Source: CAG-533 sp022779465
GTDB taxonomy: Bacteria; Bacillota_I; Bacilli_A; RF39; UBA660
Assembly: GCA_022779465.1 (NCBI GenBank)
Contig: JALFTB010000003.1
Span: 1-64,000, forward strand
Direction: 5' to 3'
DNA length: 64,000 bases
Under the pieces are notes generated by a model. The model was given only the letters and a program-made list of their open reading frames with translations. It was not told where the DNA came from and searched no databases. Position 1 is the stretch's first letter. Every line of letters starts with the position of its first letter. Below are positions 1 to 7,726 of this stretch, one piece after another. The position numbers were made by a program, and so were the translations under genes.

Positions 1-2232
1 GGTATCATTCCTCCAATCCAATGTGAAGAAATGAAAACCAAATCTTCAAAAATTAAAACATTAGGAGCACCTTTAATAACAGATGCTGGTAGTGTCACTA
101 AATTTGATTTAAGAGATGTTAATGGTAAAAATTATATAACAAGTGTAAAAAATCAATATCAAACCGGTCTATGTTGGGCATTCGCAACAGCATCATCAAT
201 TGAATCAAGTTATTTAATGGACAACGGTAATGAATTAAATATTTCTGAATTACAAATTGGCTATAGTACTTCTTATCAACTTAGCAATGGCAGCAACACA
301 TATGGATTAAAAATTGGAGATAAAGCTATGGACACAGTAGCTGGCGGTGGTAATATATATATAGCCGGCAACTATTTATCACAAAGACGTGGAGTAGTTA
401 CCGAAAAAACATCTGGACTTGTTTTAAATGATGATAATTATAAAACAATTACAAGTTCAACATCTGGAAAAGTAAGCGATGTAAGTTTAAATGAATACAA
501 TGTGAATGATGTAATTTTTTATACACCTGATTTACATTGTGATACTAATAATTTTGCTGTATTAAAGGCAATTAAAAAAATGGTCGCATCATATGGAAGT
601 GTATATGCTCAAATTAACTCTTCAACCAATAAATATTTAAAGTTATCAGAAAGCGAATATCAAAACAATCCAAATATTTATTATAGTGGTTCACAAGCAG
701 ATCATGCTGTATCAATTATAGGTTGGGATGATAATTATGCAGCAAGTAATTTTGAAAATAGTTATGGAGGAGTACCTAAAGGTAATGGAGCATGGATTAT
801 TAAAAATTCATACGGAACTGAATATTATGCTAATAAAGATGGAAAATTATCACCTATAAAAGACAGTGAATACACTATACCTGTAAAAATGGGAGATAAA
901 GGTTATTATTATGTTTCTTACTATGATTCACAAATCTGCAAGGCAGTAATGGCAGTAGATAATGTAACTCCAACTGTTGACACTAACACATATTCATACG
1001 ATAAACCAATAGTTTCTTATCTTGGTACTAATAGTGGTAAAAAAATCTTATTAATGTCAAAATATAAAAAACAAAAAAAAGATACAGAAATATTAGAATC
1101 ATTTAATGTTTATACATTAGGAACTGATGATAATGTAAAAATCTACTACGGAACAACAACAGATTTTTCTAAAGCAACACTTGTAGCCGAAGGAACAGCA
1201 GAGTTCGAAGGGTATAAAAATATTAAATCATCTAAAGAATTAACAGTAGCAGATGAATATTATATTTTTATAGATTATACAAATAAAAGTTATAAATCCC
1301 CAATAAATCCAGTATATACTACTTCTTCAGCAAAAAAATATAAAGAGAGTCTTTTTTTTGATGAGAATCCTCAAAACGGAGTTTCATTCTATAGTTTTGA
1401 TAATGGTAAAACATGGATTGATTCAATCGGGGATGGGGTTAATTTATCAAATAGCTCAGGAACAGTTGATTTATTAAACTTCTATGTGCCTATCTCAGTA
1501 TTCACTACAACTAAAGATTACAACTTATCAATCTCAACATCTACAGATAATACAATCAGTGCTGAAGATGGTGGCTCAGTAAGTGTAACCCTTGATTTAA
1601 AAAATGTTACTGGTGATATTACTACTAAAATCTATAATTCAAATAAACAAGATGTAACAAATAAATTTAAAGTAACTAAAGATAGTAATAAATATACAAT
1701 TGCTGGTATTGTTGGAACAACAACAGCAGGCACATATACAGCAGTATTTACATATAAAGATGCTGTAGCAGAAAAAACATTCAAAGTTACCTCAAAAGCA
1801 CCATCAAATGTTTTGGTTGAAAAAATTACAATTGCTGGTAAAACTGAAGTAGTTGCAGGTGGATACTTAGTACTAGATGCAACTGTAACTCCAAAAGATG
1901 CTACAAATAAAGTCTTAACATGGTCAAGTAGTGATATAAAAGTAGCTACAGTAGATCAAGAAGGTATCGTTAAAGCTGTAAATGAAGGAACTGCAACAAT
2001 AACAGCTGAAGCTACTGATGGTTCAAAAGTAAAAGGAACAATCAATATTAAAGTAATAGGTAAAAAAGTTGAACAAACAAGCAACGATGTAAAAGATGAC
2101 ACAAATAAAGACCCTGAAAAAAGCCCAGAAACTGGCTTAACATCAATTACAACAGCTTTACTTATCACAATGTTACTAAGCGTTATTGCTTATGTAGTAT
2201 TCAAAAAGAAAAATTTATTTAAGAGAGTTTAA
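1..2232 (+). CDS. Papain-like (C1) surface protease with Ig-like domain and SPETG sorting signal, 5' truncated
   Basis: This is a secreted cysteine protease anchored at the cell surface. Numbering from the ATG at 31, the catalytic Cys is C48 (QTGLCWAFA), the His is H225 (DHAVSIIGW) and the Asn is N259 (IIKNSYG), so the papain triad is intact. A bacterial Ig-like Big_2 domain lies at about 600-680. The C terminus has SPETG, a hydrophobic helix and a KKK/KR tail, which is a sortase-type sorting signal of the SPxTG kind known for Clostridioides difficile SrtB. The frame is open to base 1, the ATG at 31 has no ribosome binding site and no signal peptide follows it, so the true start is upstream of the window. 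The substrate is unknown. No sortase gene is in the window. Confidence 0.88.
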   Translation, partial: GIIPPIQCEEMKTKSSKIKTLGAPLITDAGSVTKFDLRDVNGKNYITSVKNQYQTGLCWAFATASSIESSYLMDNGNELNISELQIGYSTSYQLSNGSNTYGLKIGDKAMDTVAGGGNIYIAGNYLSQRRGVVTEKTSGLVLNDDNYKTITSSTSGKVSDVSLNEYNVNDVIFYTPDLHCDTNNFAVLKAIKKMVASYGSVYAQINSSTNKYLKLSESEYQNNPNIYYSGSQADHAVSIIGWDDNYAASNFENSYGGVPKGNGAWIIKNSYGTEYYANKDGKLSPIKDSEYTIPVKMGDKGYYYVSYYDSQICKAVMAVDNVTPTVDTNTYSYDKPIVSYLGTNSGKKILLMSKYKKQKKDTEILESFNVYTLGTDDNVKIYYGTTTDFSKATLVAEGTAEFEGYKNIKSSKELTVADEYYIFIDYTNKSYKSPINPVYTTSSAKKYKESLFFDENPQNGVSFYSFDNGKTWIDSIGDGVNLSNSSGTVDLLNFYVPISVFTTTKDYNLSISTSTDNTISAEDGGSVSVTLDLKNVTGDITTKIYNSNKQDVTNKFKVTKDSNKYTIAGIVGTTTAGTYTAVFTYKDAVAEKTFKVTSKAPSNVLVEKITIAGKTEVVAGGYLVLDATVTPKDATNKVLTWSSSDIKVATVDQEGIVKAVNEGTATITAEATDGSKVKGTINIKVIGKKVEQTSNDVKDDTNKDPEKSPETGLTSITTALLITMLLSVIAYVVFKKKNLFKRV

Positions 2233-2249
2233 TTTTTAAACTCTTTTTT
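2224..2249 (+). terminator. Intrinsic terminator after the C1 protease gene
   Basis: A perfect 9-bp stem (2224-2232 with 2236-2244) and a 3-nt loop are followed by five Ts. The stem overlaps the stop codon. Confidence 0.8.
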
Positions 2250-2305
2250 CTTGCAATAAAATAATATAATAGTTACAATATAAATTGAAAAGAAGGTGTT
2301 TGATT

Positions 2306-3583
2306 ATGCGTAAAATAAGTTTACTTCCTGCTGACTCATATACAGTTATAAATAAAACCCTTCTAACGGACTTAGATAAAAAGAATTTAATTAATCTATA
2401 CGAACCAATCGTTGGCTGTCTTGCTATTAGCCTTTATTTAACCCTTTGGAGCGATTTGGACAAGACTGAAACAATTAGTAAAGATTTTACTCATCATCAC
2501 CTAATGACCTTCCTAAAAGCCAAATTAGACTATATTAAAGAGGCTAGAGAATCTCTAGAAGCAGTTGGCTTAATTAAAACCTATATTAAACAAGATAAAG
2601 ATATAAATCATTATATCTATGAATTATATTCTCCAATTAGTGCCTATGATTTTTTTAATCATCCAGTTTTAAATGTTGTTTTATATAATAACATTGGTGA
2701 AAATGAATATAAAACCCTAGTAAAATCATATCGTAAAATAACCACTAAATATGATGATTATGAAGATATTTCATGCAAATTAAATGAAACCTTTAAAAGT
2801 ACTTTAGGTAACGGTTTTAATGCCGAAGAAATTAAGGCCAAAGAAGAAGCTAAGATCAATATTGGCTCACTAATTGACTTTGATTTATTAAGAGAATCAA
2901 TACCTAATAATATCCTAAATGATAAAGCCTTAAATAAACGCAGTAAAGAACTAATCAATTCCTTGGCGTTCGTTTATAATTTAGACACCATTAAACTAAG
3001 TGAAATATTAAGATTAACCATAGATGAAAATGGTATGATTAATAAAGAATCTCTAGTTAAAGAAGTAAGAAAATATTATGAATATAATAATGGTGGATCA
3101 CTACCAACTTTAATCTATCGTACCCAACCAGATTATTTAAAATCTCCAGAAGGTAACTTATCTAACAAGGGAAAAATGATTTATATTTTTGAAAACACTT
3201 CTCCATATGATTTCTTAAGAAGTAAATATAAGAATAATAATCCAGCTCCTCGAGATTTAAAACTACTTGAATATTTAGCAATAGATTTAAATATGACTCC
3301 TGCCGTTATTAATGTCTTAATAGATTATGTCTTAAGAATTAACGATAATAAACTAACTAAATCTTATGTTGAAACTATTGCTGGACAATGGACAAGACTT
3401 GGTATTAAAACTGCCACTGGAGCCATGACTCAAGCAGAAAAAGAATATAAGAAAACACCTAAAAAAGAAATAAAGAAAGAAGTAAAAGTACCAGTCTGGT
3501 TTAATAATCAACCACAGAAAGAAGAAGAGTTACCAGATGAAGAAAAGAAAGCTTTAGAATCACTTCTAGGAAGGTTTGAATAA
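2306..3583 (+). CDS. dnaB: Replication initiation and membrane attachment protein DnaB (firmicute type)
   Basis: This is the firmicute helicase co-loader that acts with DnaD and DnaI at oriC and at restarted forks. It is not the replicative helicase called DnaB in E. coli. The N terminus (RKISLLPADSYTVINKTLL) and the following helical region fit the DnaB/DnaD superfamily, and a DnaB_2-like C-terminal region is followed by a charged tail (about 425 residues in all). I chose the ATG at 2306 over an upstream TTG at 2285 because AGAAGGTG sits at the right distance before it. The stop overlaps the ATG of dnaI (TAATG), so the two are translationally coupled, as in other firmicutes. Confidence 0.88.
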   Translation: MRKISLLPADSYTVINKTLLTDLDKKNLINLYEPIVGCLAISLYLTLWSDLDKTETISKDFTHHHLMTFLKAKLDYIKEARESLEAVGLIKTYIKQDKDINHYIYELYSPISAYDFFNHPVLNVVLYNNIGENEYKTLVKSYRKITTKYDDYEDISCKLNETFKSTLGNGFNAEEIKAKEEAKINIGSLIDFDLLRESIPNNILNDKALNKRSKELINSLAFVYNLDTIKLSEILRLTIDENGMINKESLVKEVRKYYEYNNGGSLPTLIYRTQPDYLKSPEGNLSNKGKMIYIFENTSPYDFLRSKYKNNNPAPRDLKLLEYLAIDLNMTPAVINVLIDYVLRINDNKLTKSYVETIAGQWTRLGIKTATGAMTQAEKEYKKTPKKEIKKEVKVPVWFNNQPQKEEELPDEEKKALESLLGRFE

Positions 3584-4497
3584 TGGAAAATATTAATGAA
3601 TCATTTACAAAATATACAAGATCAAACTTAGATGCTATGCTAAAAAAAGATTATGCCACAGCCGTAAAGAATCCTGAATTTAAAAAATTAGTAAACACTT
3701 TAAAGATTAAAGAAAATGTTGCATATAAATATACATCAAAATTAGAAAGAACTGTTTGTGAGCTAAATAATTGTTCCAATTGTAAAAGCCTTCATACATG
3801 TCAAAATAAAGTAGAGGGAACGGTTTACTATCCAACTATTAAAGATGAAAAACTAGAATTTAATTATGTTGCTTGTAAATATAAAAAGAAAGATATTAAA
3901 CAAAAAGAAGAAATAAAATCCAAATTCTTTGAAATGCCATATCACATTAAAATGGCTAAAATGTCTAACATTGAAATAAATTCAACCAGAGCTAAAATAA
4001 TTAAATGGATTAATAAATTCTATGATGATTTTAAATCAGGCAAACAAACTAAAGGACTATATCTAAGTGGATCATTTGGTAGTGGTAAAACCTATATCTT
4101 AAGTGCTCTTTTAAATGAATTATCTAAACTTAATTATTCTTGTATAATAGTTTATTATCCAGAACTATTAAGAAGCATTAAAGAATCATTTAATAGTGAT
4201 GATTACAATGAAAGAATAAATGAAATCAAAAAATGTGATTTATTACTTTTAGATGATATTGGTGCTGAAACAACAACTCCATGGAATAGAGATGAAATTT
4301 TAGGGACTATTCTTCAATATCGTATGGATAATAAAAAAGCCACATTCTTTACTTCAAACTTAAATATTAAAGAATTAGAAAATCACTTTATTACAAGCAA
4401 TAAAGATGAAGAAGTAATTAAAGCAAGAAGAATTATAGAAAGAGTTAAATATTTAACAGATGAACTAGAATTAATTGGCGAAAATAAACGAAAATAA
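3583..4497 (+). CDS. dnaI: Helicase loader DnaI
   Basis: This AAA+ ATPase loads the replicative helicase onto DNA together with DnaB and DnaD. The N-terminal domain carries cysteines at about 59-73 (C..NC.NC...HTC), matching the zinc-binding region of DnaI that contacts the helicase. The ATPase domain has Walker A GSFGSGKT at 163-170 and Walker B LLLLDDIG at about 220-227. At 304 residues it is the usual length. It overlaps the dnaB stop by one base and ends in a terminator. The neighbouring genes on both sides encode surface proteins, so dnaB-dnaI forms an isolated replication pair here. Confidence 0.92.
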   Translation: MENINESFTKYTRSNLDAMLKKDYATAVKNPEFKKLVNTLKIKENVAYKYTSKLERTVCELNNCSNCKSLHTCQNKVEGTVYYPTIKDEKLEFNYVACKYKKKDIKQKEEIKSKFFEMPYHIKMAKMSNIEINSTRAKIIKWINKFYDDFKSGKQTKGLYLSGSFGSGKTYILSALLNELSKLNYSCIIVYYPELLRSIKESFNSDDYNERINEIKKCDLLLLDDIGAETTTPWNRDEILGTILQYRMDNKKATFFTSNLNIKELENHFITSNKDEEVIKARRIIERVKYLTDELELIGENKRK

Positions 4498-4518
4498 GCG
4501 ATATTTTCGCTTTTTTTA
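4497..4518 (+). terminator. Intrinsic terminator after dnaI
   Basis: The AGCGA/TCGCT stem (4497-4501 with 4507-4511) is followed by a run of Ts. A longer alternative pairing with upstream GCGAAAAT copies is possible. Confidence 0.65.
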
Positions 4519-4547
4519 TTGAAAGATTAATTATCCTGTATTACAAT
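4519..4547 (+). promoter_or_regulatory. Sigma-A type promoter for the gene at 4569
   Basis: TTGAAA at 4519-4524 and TACAAT at 4542-4547 are separated by exactly 17 nt. The promoter begins inside the T-tract region of the dnaI terminator. Confidence 0.7.
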
Positions 4548-4568
4548 GAAAAAAGAATAGGTGAGCAA

Positions 4569-5069
4569 ATGAAGAAAATATTATTAATCTTAATTTTATT
4601 ATTTCCTTGTCTAACTTATGCTGATAGTACTTTATTAAAAGATAACCCTAATGCTAAAATAGATTGTTATAGCACTGAAAATAATAATGAAAATATTTCA
4701 CTTGCTACTAAAGGAACCTATTATGAATGTGTAGCCATCATTTGTGAAAATGGCAAAAACAAAGAATTTATCAAAAACGAATTTACTCAAAATATAACTT
4801 GTCAAAACAATAATAAACCAACATATAACTTAGAAATTCCTAATAATCTTTATCCTATTAATTCATCATGTCAGCAAAGTAGTGCAGTAGATGAAGAAAC
4901 CAAAGGTTATGCCTTTATAATTAAAAAATACACCTATGATTGTGATGCCACAATTAAAAGTCCCGATACTGGAGTAAATAACTATTATTTGGTTCTAGGT
5001 ATTTTAATTGGTGTATTTACAATTGTCTTATCAATAATTAATAAGAAAAATGTATTTAAAAAGATTTGA
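4569..5069 (+). CDS. Secreted protein with SPDTG sorting signal, unknown function
   Basis: I do not recognise the family. The 166-residue protein starts with a lysine pair and a hydrophobic signal peptide (ILLILILLFPCLTYA, cleavage near residue 18), followed by an extracytoplasmic region with about six cysteines. It ends with SPDTG, a hydrophobic helix and a KK...FKKI tail. That C terminus matches a sortase sorting signal and parallels the SPETG end of the protease at the left edge. It has its own promoter and RBS (AGGTGAG) and lies between dnaI and the cadherin-like surface protein. Wall anchoring is inferred from the motif; the sortase is not in this window. Confidence 0.72.
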   Translation: MKKILLILILLFPCLTYADSTLLKDNPNAKIDCYSTENNNENISLATKGTYYECVAIICENGKNKEFIKNEFTQNITCQNNNKPTYNLEIPNNLYPINSSCQQSSAVDEETKGYAFIIKKYTYDCDATIKSPDTGVNNYYLVLGILIGVFTIVLSIINKKNVFKKI

Positions 5070-5093
5070 ATATTAATAATTATGTGATATTAT
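5066..5093 (+). promoter_or_regulatory. Possible promoter upstream of the cadherin-like surface protein
   Basis: TTGAAT at 5066-5071 (overlapping the previous stop) and TATTAT at 5088-5093 are 16 nt apart. Transcription from here would read through the hairpin at 5114-5141 before reaching the gene at 5156. Confidence 0.4.
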
Positions 5094-5113
5094 TAATATA
5101 GATCTTGGTCTAA

Positions 5114-5141
5114 AATAATACCCAGATGGTATTATTTTTTT
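5114..5141 (+). terminator. Terminator hairpin in the leader of the gene at 5156
   Basis: A perfect 9-bp stem (5114-5122 with 5128-5136) with a 5-nt loop is followed by a T run to 5141. The RBS (GAAAGAGG) of the next gene begins at 5142. It may end transcripts of the 4569 gene, act as an attenuator for the 5156 gene, or both. Confidence 0.75.
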
Positions 5142-5155
5142 GAAAGAGGATAATT

Positions 5156-6367
5156 ATGAAAAAATTAAAATATTTATTAATAGTAACTTTATTATTTCCT
5201 ATTACCGTATTTGCTACCAATCAAAATACTGAAGTAGGAACAAACATGTCATGGGATCAATGTATTGCCAATACCGATACTGCCTTTAGTAGTAATGGTC
5301 ATGGTTATTATTCTCAATGTAAGAAAATATCTTGTTTAACTGGAACCTATACTCAAGAATATTTATTTTCAAGTAAGTTAGTAACTTGTACTAATGGAAA
5401 TAAAGATATGTATACAAGATTAATTAGAACCGGTTGTGGAGGTTATCAAGGATCTTGTTCACCAACCGTTGATGTTAAATATTGTAGTTATGTTATGTAT
5501 TTTGATTGTACATTAACAAGTAATGGAAGTACCTATATAGGAAAAACTACCATAACTCCAACTGTTACTACGACAACAACTACTAGAAGAACTACAACTA
5601 CCAGAAGAACAACCACAACAAGAAGACATACAACAACCAGAAGAGCCACCACAACAACTCCAAGAAAAACTACTAAACCTGCAGGTACAACAACTACAAC
5701 TACAACTACGACAGTTAAAAGTAATAATGCTTACTTACAATCATTAAAATTAACACCTGGAGAAATACAATTTAATAAAGAAACATTAGAGTATACAATA
5801 TCAGTTGATAAAAACGTTAAAGATATTATAGTCGAAGCTATACCAGAATCAGCTACAGCAACTGTTAAAATCAAAAATAATGAAAAAATAAGCTCTAAAA
5901 AGCCAATATACGTTATCGTAACAGCCGAAGATGGAATAACTAAACTAGAATATAAAATAAATCTTGAAATAACAGATAATGGACCTAAATTATCGTCAAA
6001 TAGTAAACTATCATCATTAACTATTAAAGGATATAATCTTAACTTTAAACCAGAAGTCAAAGAATATAAAATAAAAATAGATAAAGATGTTAATGCCTTA
6101 GATATAGAAGCAACTCCAGAAGATGCAAAAGCCAAATATGAAATAACTGGTAATGAACAATTAAAAAATAAAAGTAAAATAACTATTAAAGTAACTGCCG
6201 AAGATGAAACCACAACTGACTACATAATCACAATAAAAAAAGGTGGAAGTAACATAATTGTTATTATTCTAATTATTATTGTTCTAGGCATTGCCGGAGT
6301 AGTTGGATTTAAATTAATAAGAAACCTAATACCAGCAAAGGAAGATGAAAATTATGACTATGAATAA
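5156..6367 (+). CDS. Membrane-anchored surface protein with Thr/Arg-rich linker and two cadherin-like domains
   Basis: A signal peptide (residues 1-20) leads into a Cys-containing N-terminal domain, then a low-complexity Thr-rich linker with RR pairs (about residues 135-185). Two repeats follow, at about 193-270 and 282-362, that fit the bacterial cadherin-like beta-sandwich family (PF12733): each has the L.SL.....L.F......Y.I.V....D.I.V.A.PE.A...I.G pattern. A transmembrane helix (IIVIILIIIVLGIAGVVGF) and a short acidic tail end the protein. It is probably a surface stalk or adhesin. It overlaps the start of the first VirB2-like gene, which ties it to the secretion locus. Confidence 0.75.
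   Translation: MKKLKYLLIVTLLFPITVFATNQNTEVGTNMSWDQCIANTDTAFSSNGHGYYSQCKKISCLTGTYTQEYLFSSKLVTCTNGNKDMYTRLIRTGCGGYQGSCSPTVDVKYCSYVMYFDCTLTSNGSTYIGKTTITPTVTTTTTTRRTTTTRRTTTTRRHTTTRRATTTTPRKTTKPAGTTTTTTTTTVKSNNAYLQSLKLTPGEIQFNKETLEYTISVDKNVKDIIVEAIPESATATVKIKNNEKISSKKPIYVIVTAEDGITKLEYKINLEITDNGPKLSSNSKLSSLTIKGYNLNFKPEVKEYKIKIDKDVNALDIEATPEDAKAKYEITGNEQLKNKSKITIKVTAEDETTTDYIITIKKGGSNIIVIILIIIVLGIAGVVGFKLIRNLIPAKEDENYDYE
5563..5714 (+). repeat. Thr/Arg codon repeat (ACA/ACT-rich)
   Basis: Reiterated Thr codons with regularly spaced AGAAGA (Arg-Arg) pairs encode the linker of the 5156 protein. Such tracts are prone to length change. Confidence 0.7.
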
Positions 6368-6914
6368 AAAATCAACTCTAATAATTGTCTTATTATTTAT
6401 ATTAAGCATTACATCTTTTACTATCAGTAAAGATTTAAATAATAAAGAAGTTAAAACTGTAACTAATGAAACAATTGCTATAACTTTAGATGAATATGCT
6501 CCAGAAAATAAAGAAATTAAAATGTTAGCTGATAAAAATAATACTGAGCCAGTCGCATCAAACTTTTGTAAAGATGTTCAACCAACTTTAAGAATAATGT
6601 ATTATGTCATAATTGTCTTAAAAATAATGGTTCCTCTTGGAATAATCTTTATGGGTTCCTTTGACTTTTATAATGCTGTAACTGGTGGTAATGCTGATAA
6701 TCTAAAAAAAGAAGCAATTATCCTCGGAAAAAGATGCCTTACTGGTCTAATAATCTTCTTTGCCCCAACGCTAATTAATTTAGTAATTAATGCAGCTGAC
6801 CCAAGTCCAAGTGATTATAAGAAATGTACTGACTGTATTTTTGATGGAACTTGTGATAATACCAGCTTTAATACCAACATGCAAACCAAAACAACAACTA
6901 AAAAGTCTAAGTAA
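6354..6914 (+). CDS. VirB2/TrbC-like small membrane protein (copy 1)
   Basis: This is a T4SS pilin-like or inner-membrane subunit. After a hydrophobic N-terminal segment (STLIIVLLFILSITSF) come two membrane helices, MYYVIIVLKIMVPLGIIFMG and CLTGLIIFFAPTLINLVI, joined by a short basic loop (LKKEAIILGKR). This is the two-helix hairpin of TrbC/VirB2-type proteins. The tail has a C-x2-C-x5-C motif (KKCTDCIFDGTC). Of three near-start ATGs (6345, 6354, 6360), 6354 is best placed behind AAAGGAAG. The gene overlaps the end of the upstream surface protein gene. Paralogous copies are at 8802 and 9222. The assignment rests on topology and gene context. Confidence 0.65.
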   Translation: MTMNKKSTLIIVLLFILSITSFTISKDLNNKEVKTVTNETIAITLDEYAPENKEIKMLADKNNTEPVASNFCKDVQPTLRIMYYVIIVLKIMVPLGIIFMGSFDFYNAVTGGNADNLKKEAIILGKRCLTGLIIFFAPTLINLVINAADPSPSDYKKCTDCIFDGTCDNTSFNTNMQTKTTTKKSK

Positions 6915-6932
6915 CCAAATGAAAAATTTTAA

Positions 6933-6955
6933 AAGTATCAAATGATACTTTTTTT
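6933..6955 (+). terminator. Intrinsic terminator after the first VirB2-like gene
   Basis: AAGTATCA/TGATACTT form an 8-bp stem (6933-6940 with 6943-6950), followed by a T run. Confidence 0.75.
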
Positions 6956-6956
6956 A

Positions 6957-6985
6957 TTGATAACCCTAAAAAAATGATATATAAT
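6957..6985 (+). promoter_or_regulatory. Sigma-A type promoter for the pilin-like/TadZ-like unit
   Basis: TTGATA at 6957-6962 and TATAAT at 6980-6985 are separated by 17 nt. AGGAGG lies before the ATG at 7018. Confidence 0.8.
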
Positions 6986-7017
6986 AAGTATATATTACGA
7001 TAGGAGGAATGTAGAAT

Positions 7018-7251
7018 ATGAAAGAAGCATCAGGTGAATTAAGCATGACTGCAGTAGCAGTAGTTGCTATCGCTGCAATAGGAGTAGTATTTACTACCCT
7101 TATTTGGCCAACAATTAAAGAAAATATTAAAAGAAACACTTATTGTACTCAAGCATTTGATTGCGATAATTGTTCAGATGGTACGTGTACTTGTTATTAC
7201 CTTGATGAAAACGATACTAAACAACCAGTAACATGTCCGGAAAAAAAATAG
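7018..7251 (+). CDS. Short pilin-like membrane protein, Cys-rich tail
   Basis: This 77-residue protein has a short polar N terminus (MKEASGELS), one hydrophobic helix (MTAVAVVAIAAIGVVFTTLIW) and a Cys-rich exterior tail with seven cysteines. The layout resembles small pilins of the Flp/Tad or T4SS type. No exact family is claimed. The N terminus M-[KR]-E-A-x-G is shared with the next gene. A strong RBS (AGGAGG) and the consensus-like promoter imply high expression, as expected for a structural subunit. The next gene starts 10 bases after the stop. Confidence 0.6.
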   Translation: MKEASGELSMTAVAVVAIAAIGVVFTTLIWPTIKENIKRNTYCTQAFDCDNCSDGTCTCYYLDENDTKQPVTCPEKK

Positions 7252-7261
7252 GTGATTAAGA

Positions 7262-7714
7262 ATGAGAGAGGCAATAGGTGGAACATGGTTGTTTACTATT
7301 GTTATAGTATTTATTGTCTTGTTTTCTAGTTATTTAGCTATTTCGGTTAATTATTCAAAAGCATTTAAAGTAAAAAATGGAATAGTAGATTTAATAGAAC
7401 AAAACGAGGGTTTGAGTTCTGAAACACAAACCCAAATTTCTAACTATCTAGATAAAACAGGATACTTTGTTTATGGCGAATGCAATTCAAAAGCAGGTGA
7501 AAAAGGTTATGAATCTAAAGGTGCTGGTAACAATTATAAATACTGCATAGTAAAAACAAATGCAGCTAATGAAGAGTTGGTTGCAGGATCAACCGTAGAA
7601 AGAGCATATTATAAAGTAAAAGTATTCTTTAGATTAGACTTACCAGTTCTAGGTGATATATTTACATTCCCAGTTACTGGGCAAACTAAAGCTATATACT
7701 ATGCAAAAGATTAA
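7262..7714 (+). CDS. Single-pass pilin-like or TadE-like minor subunit
   Basis: The 150-residue protein begins MREAIGGTW, followed by one hydrophobic helix (LFTIVIVFIVLFSSYLAISV) and a soluble outer domain with two cysteines and a predicted amphipathic segment. The architecture suggests a minor pilin or a machine-anchored pseudopilin of the TadE type. It sits between the short pilin-like gene and the TadZ-like gene in one transcription unit. The family was not recognised with certainty. Confidence 0.55.
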   Translation: MREAIGGTWLFTIVIVFIVLFSSYLAISVNYSKAFKVKNGIVDLIEQNEGLSSETQTQISNYLDKTGYFVYGECNSKAGEKGYESKGAGNNYKYCIVKTNAANEELVAGSTVERAYYKVKVFFRLDLPVLGDIFTFPVTGQTKAIYYAKD

Positions 7715-7726
7715 GAGGATGATGAT

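Noticed and set aside
5731..6213. Open reading frame on the minus strand opposite the cadherin-like domains
   Set aside because: It is a shadow of the + strand gene, lacks an RBS, and its translation is an unbroken hydrophobic/Ser-rich product typical of antisense to AT-rich genes.
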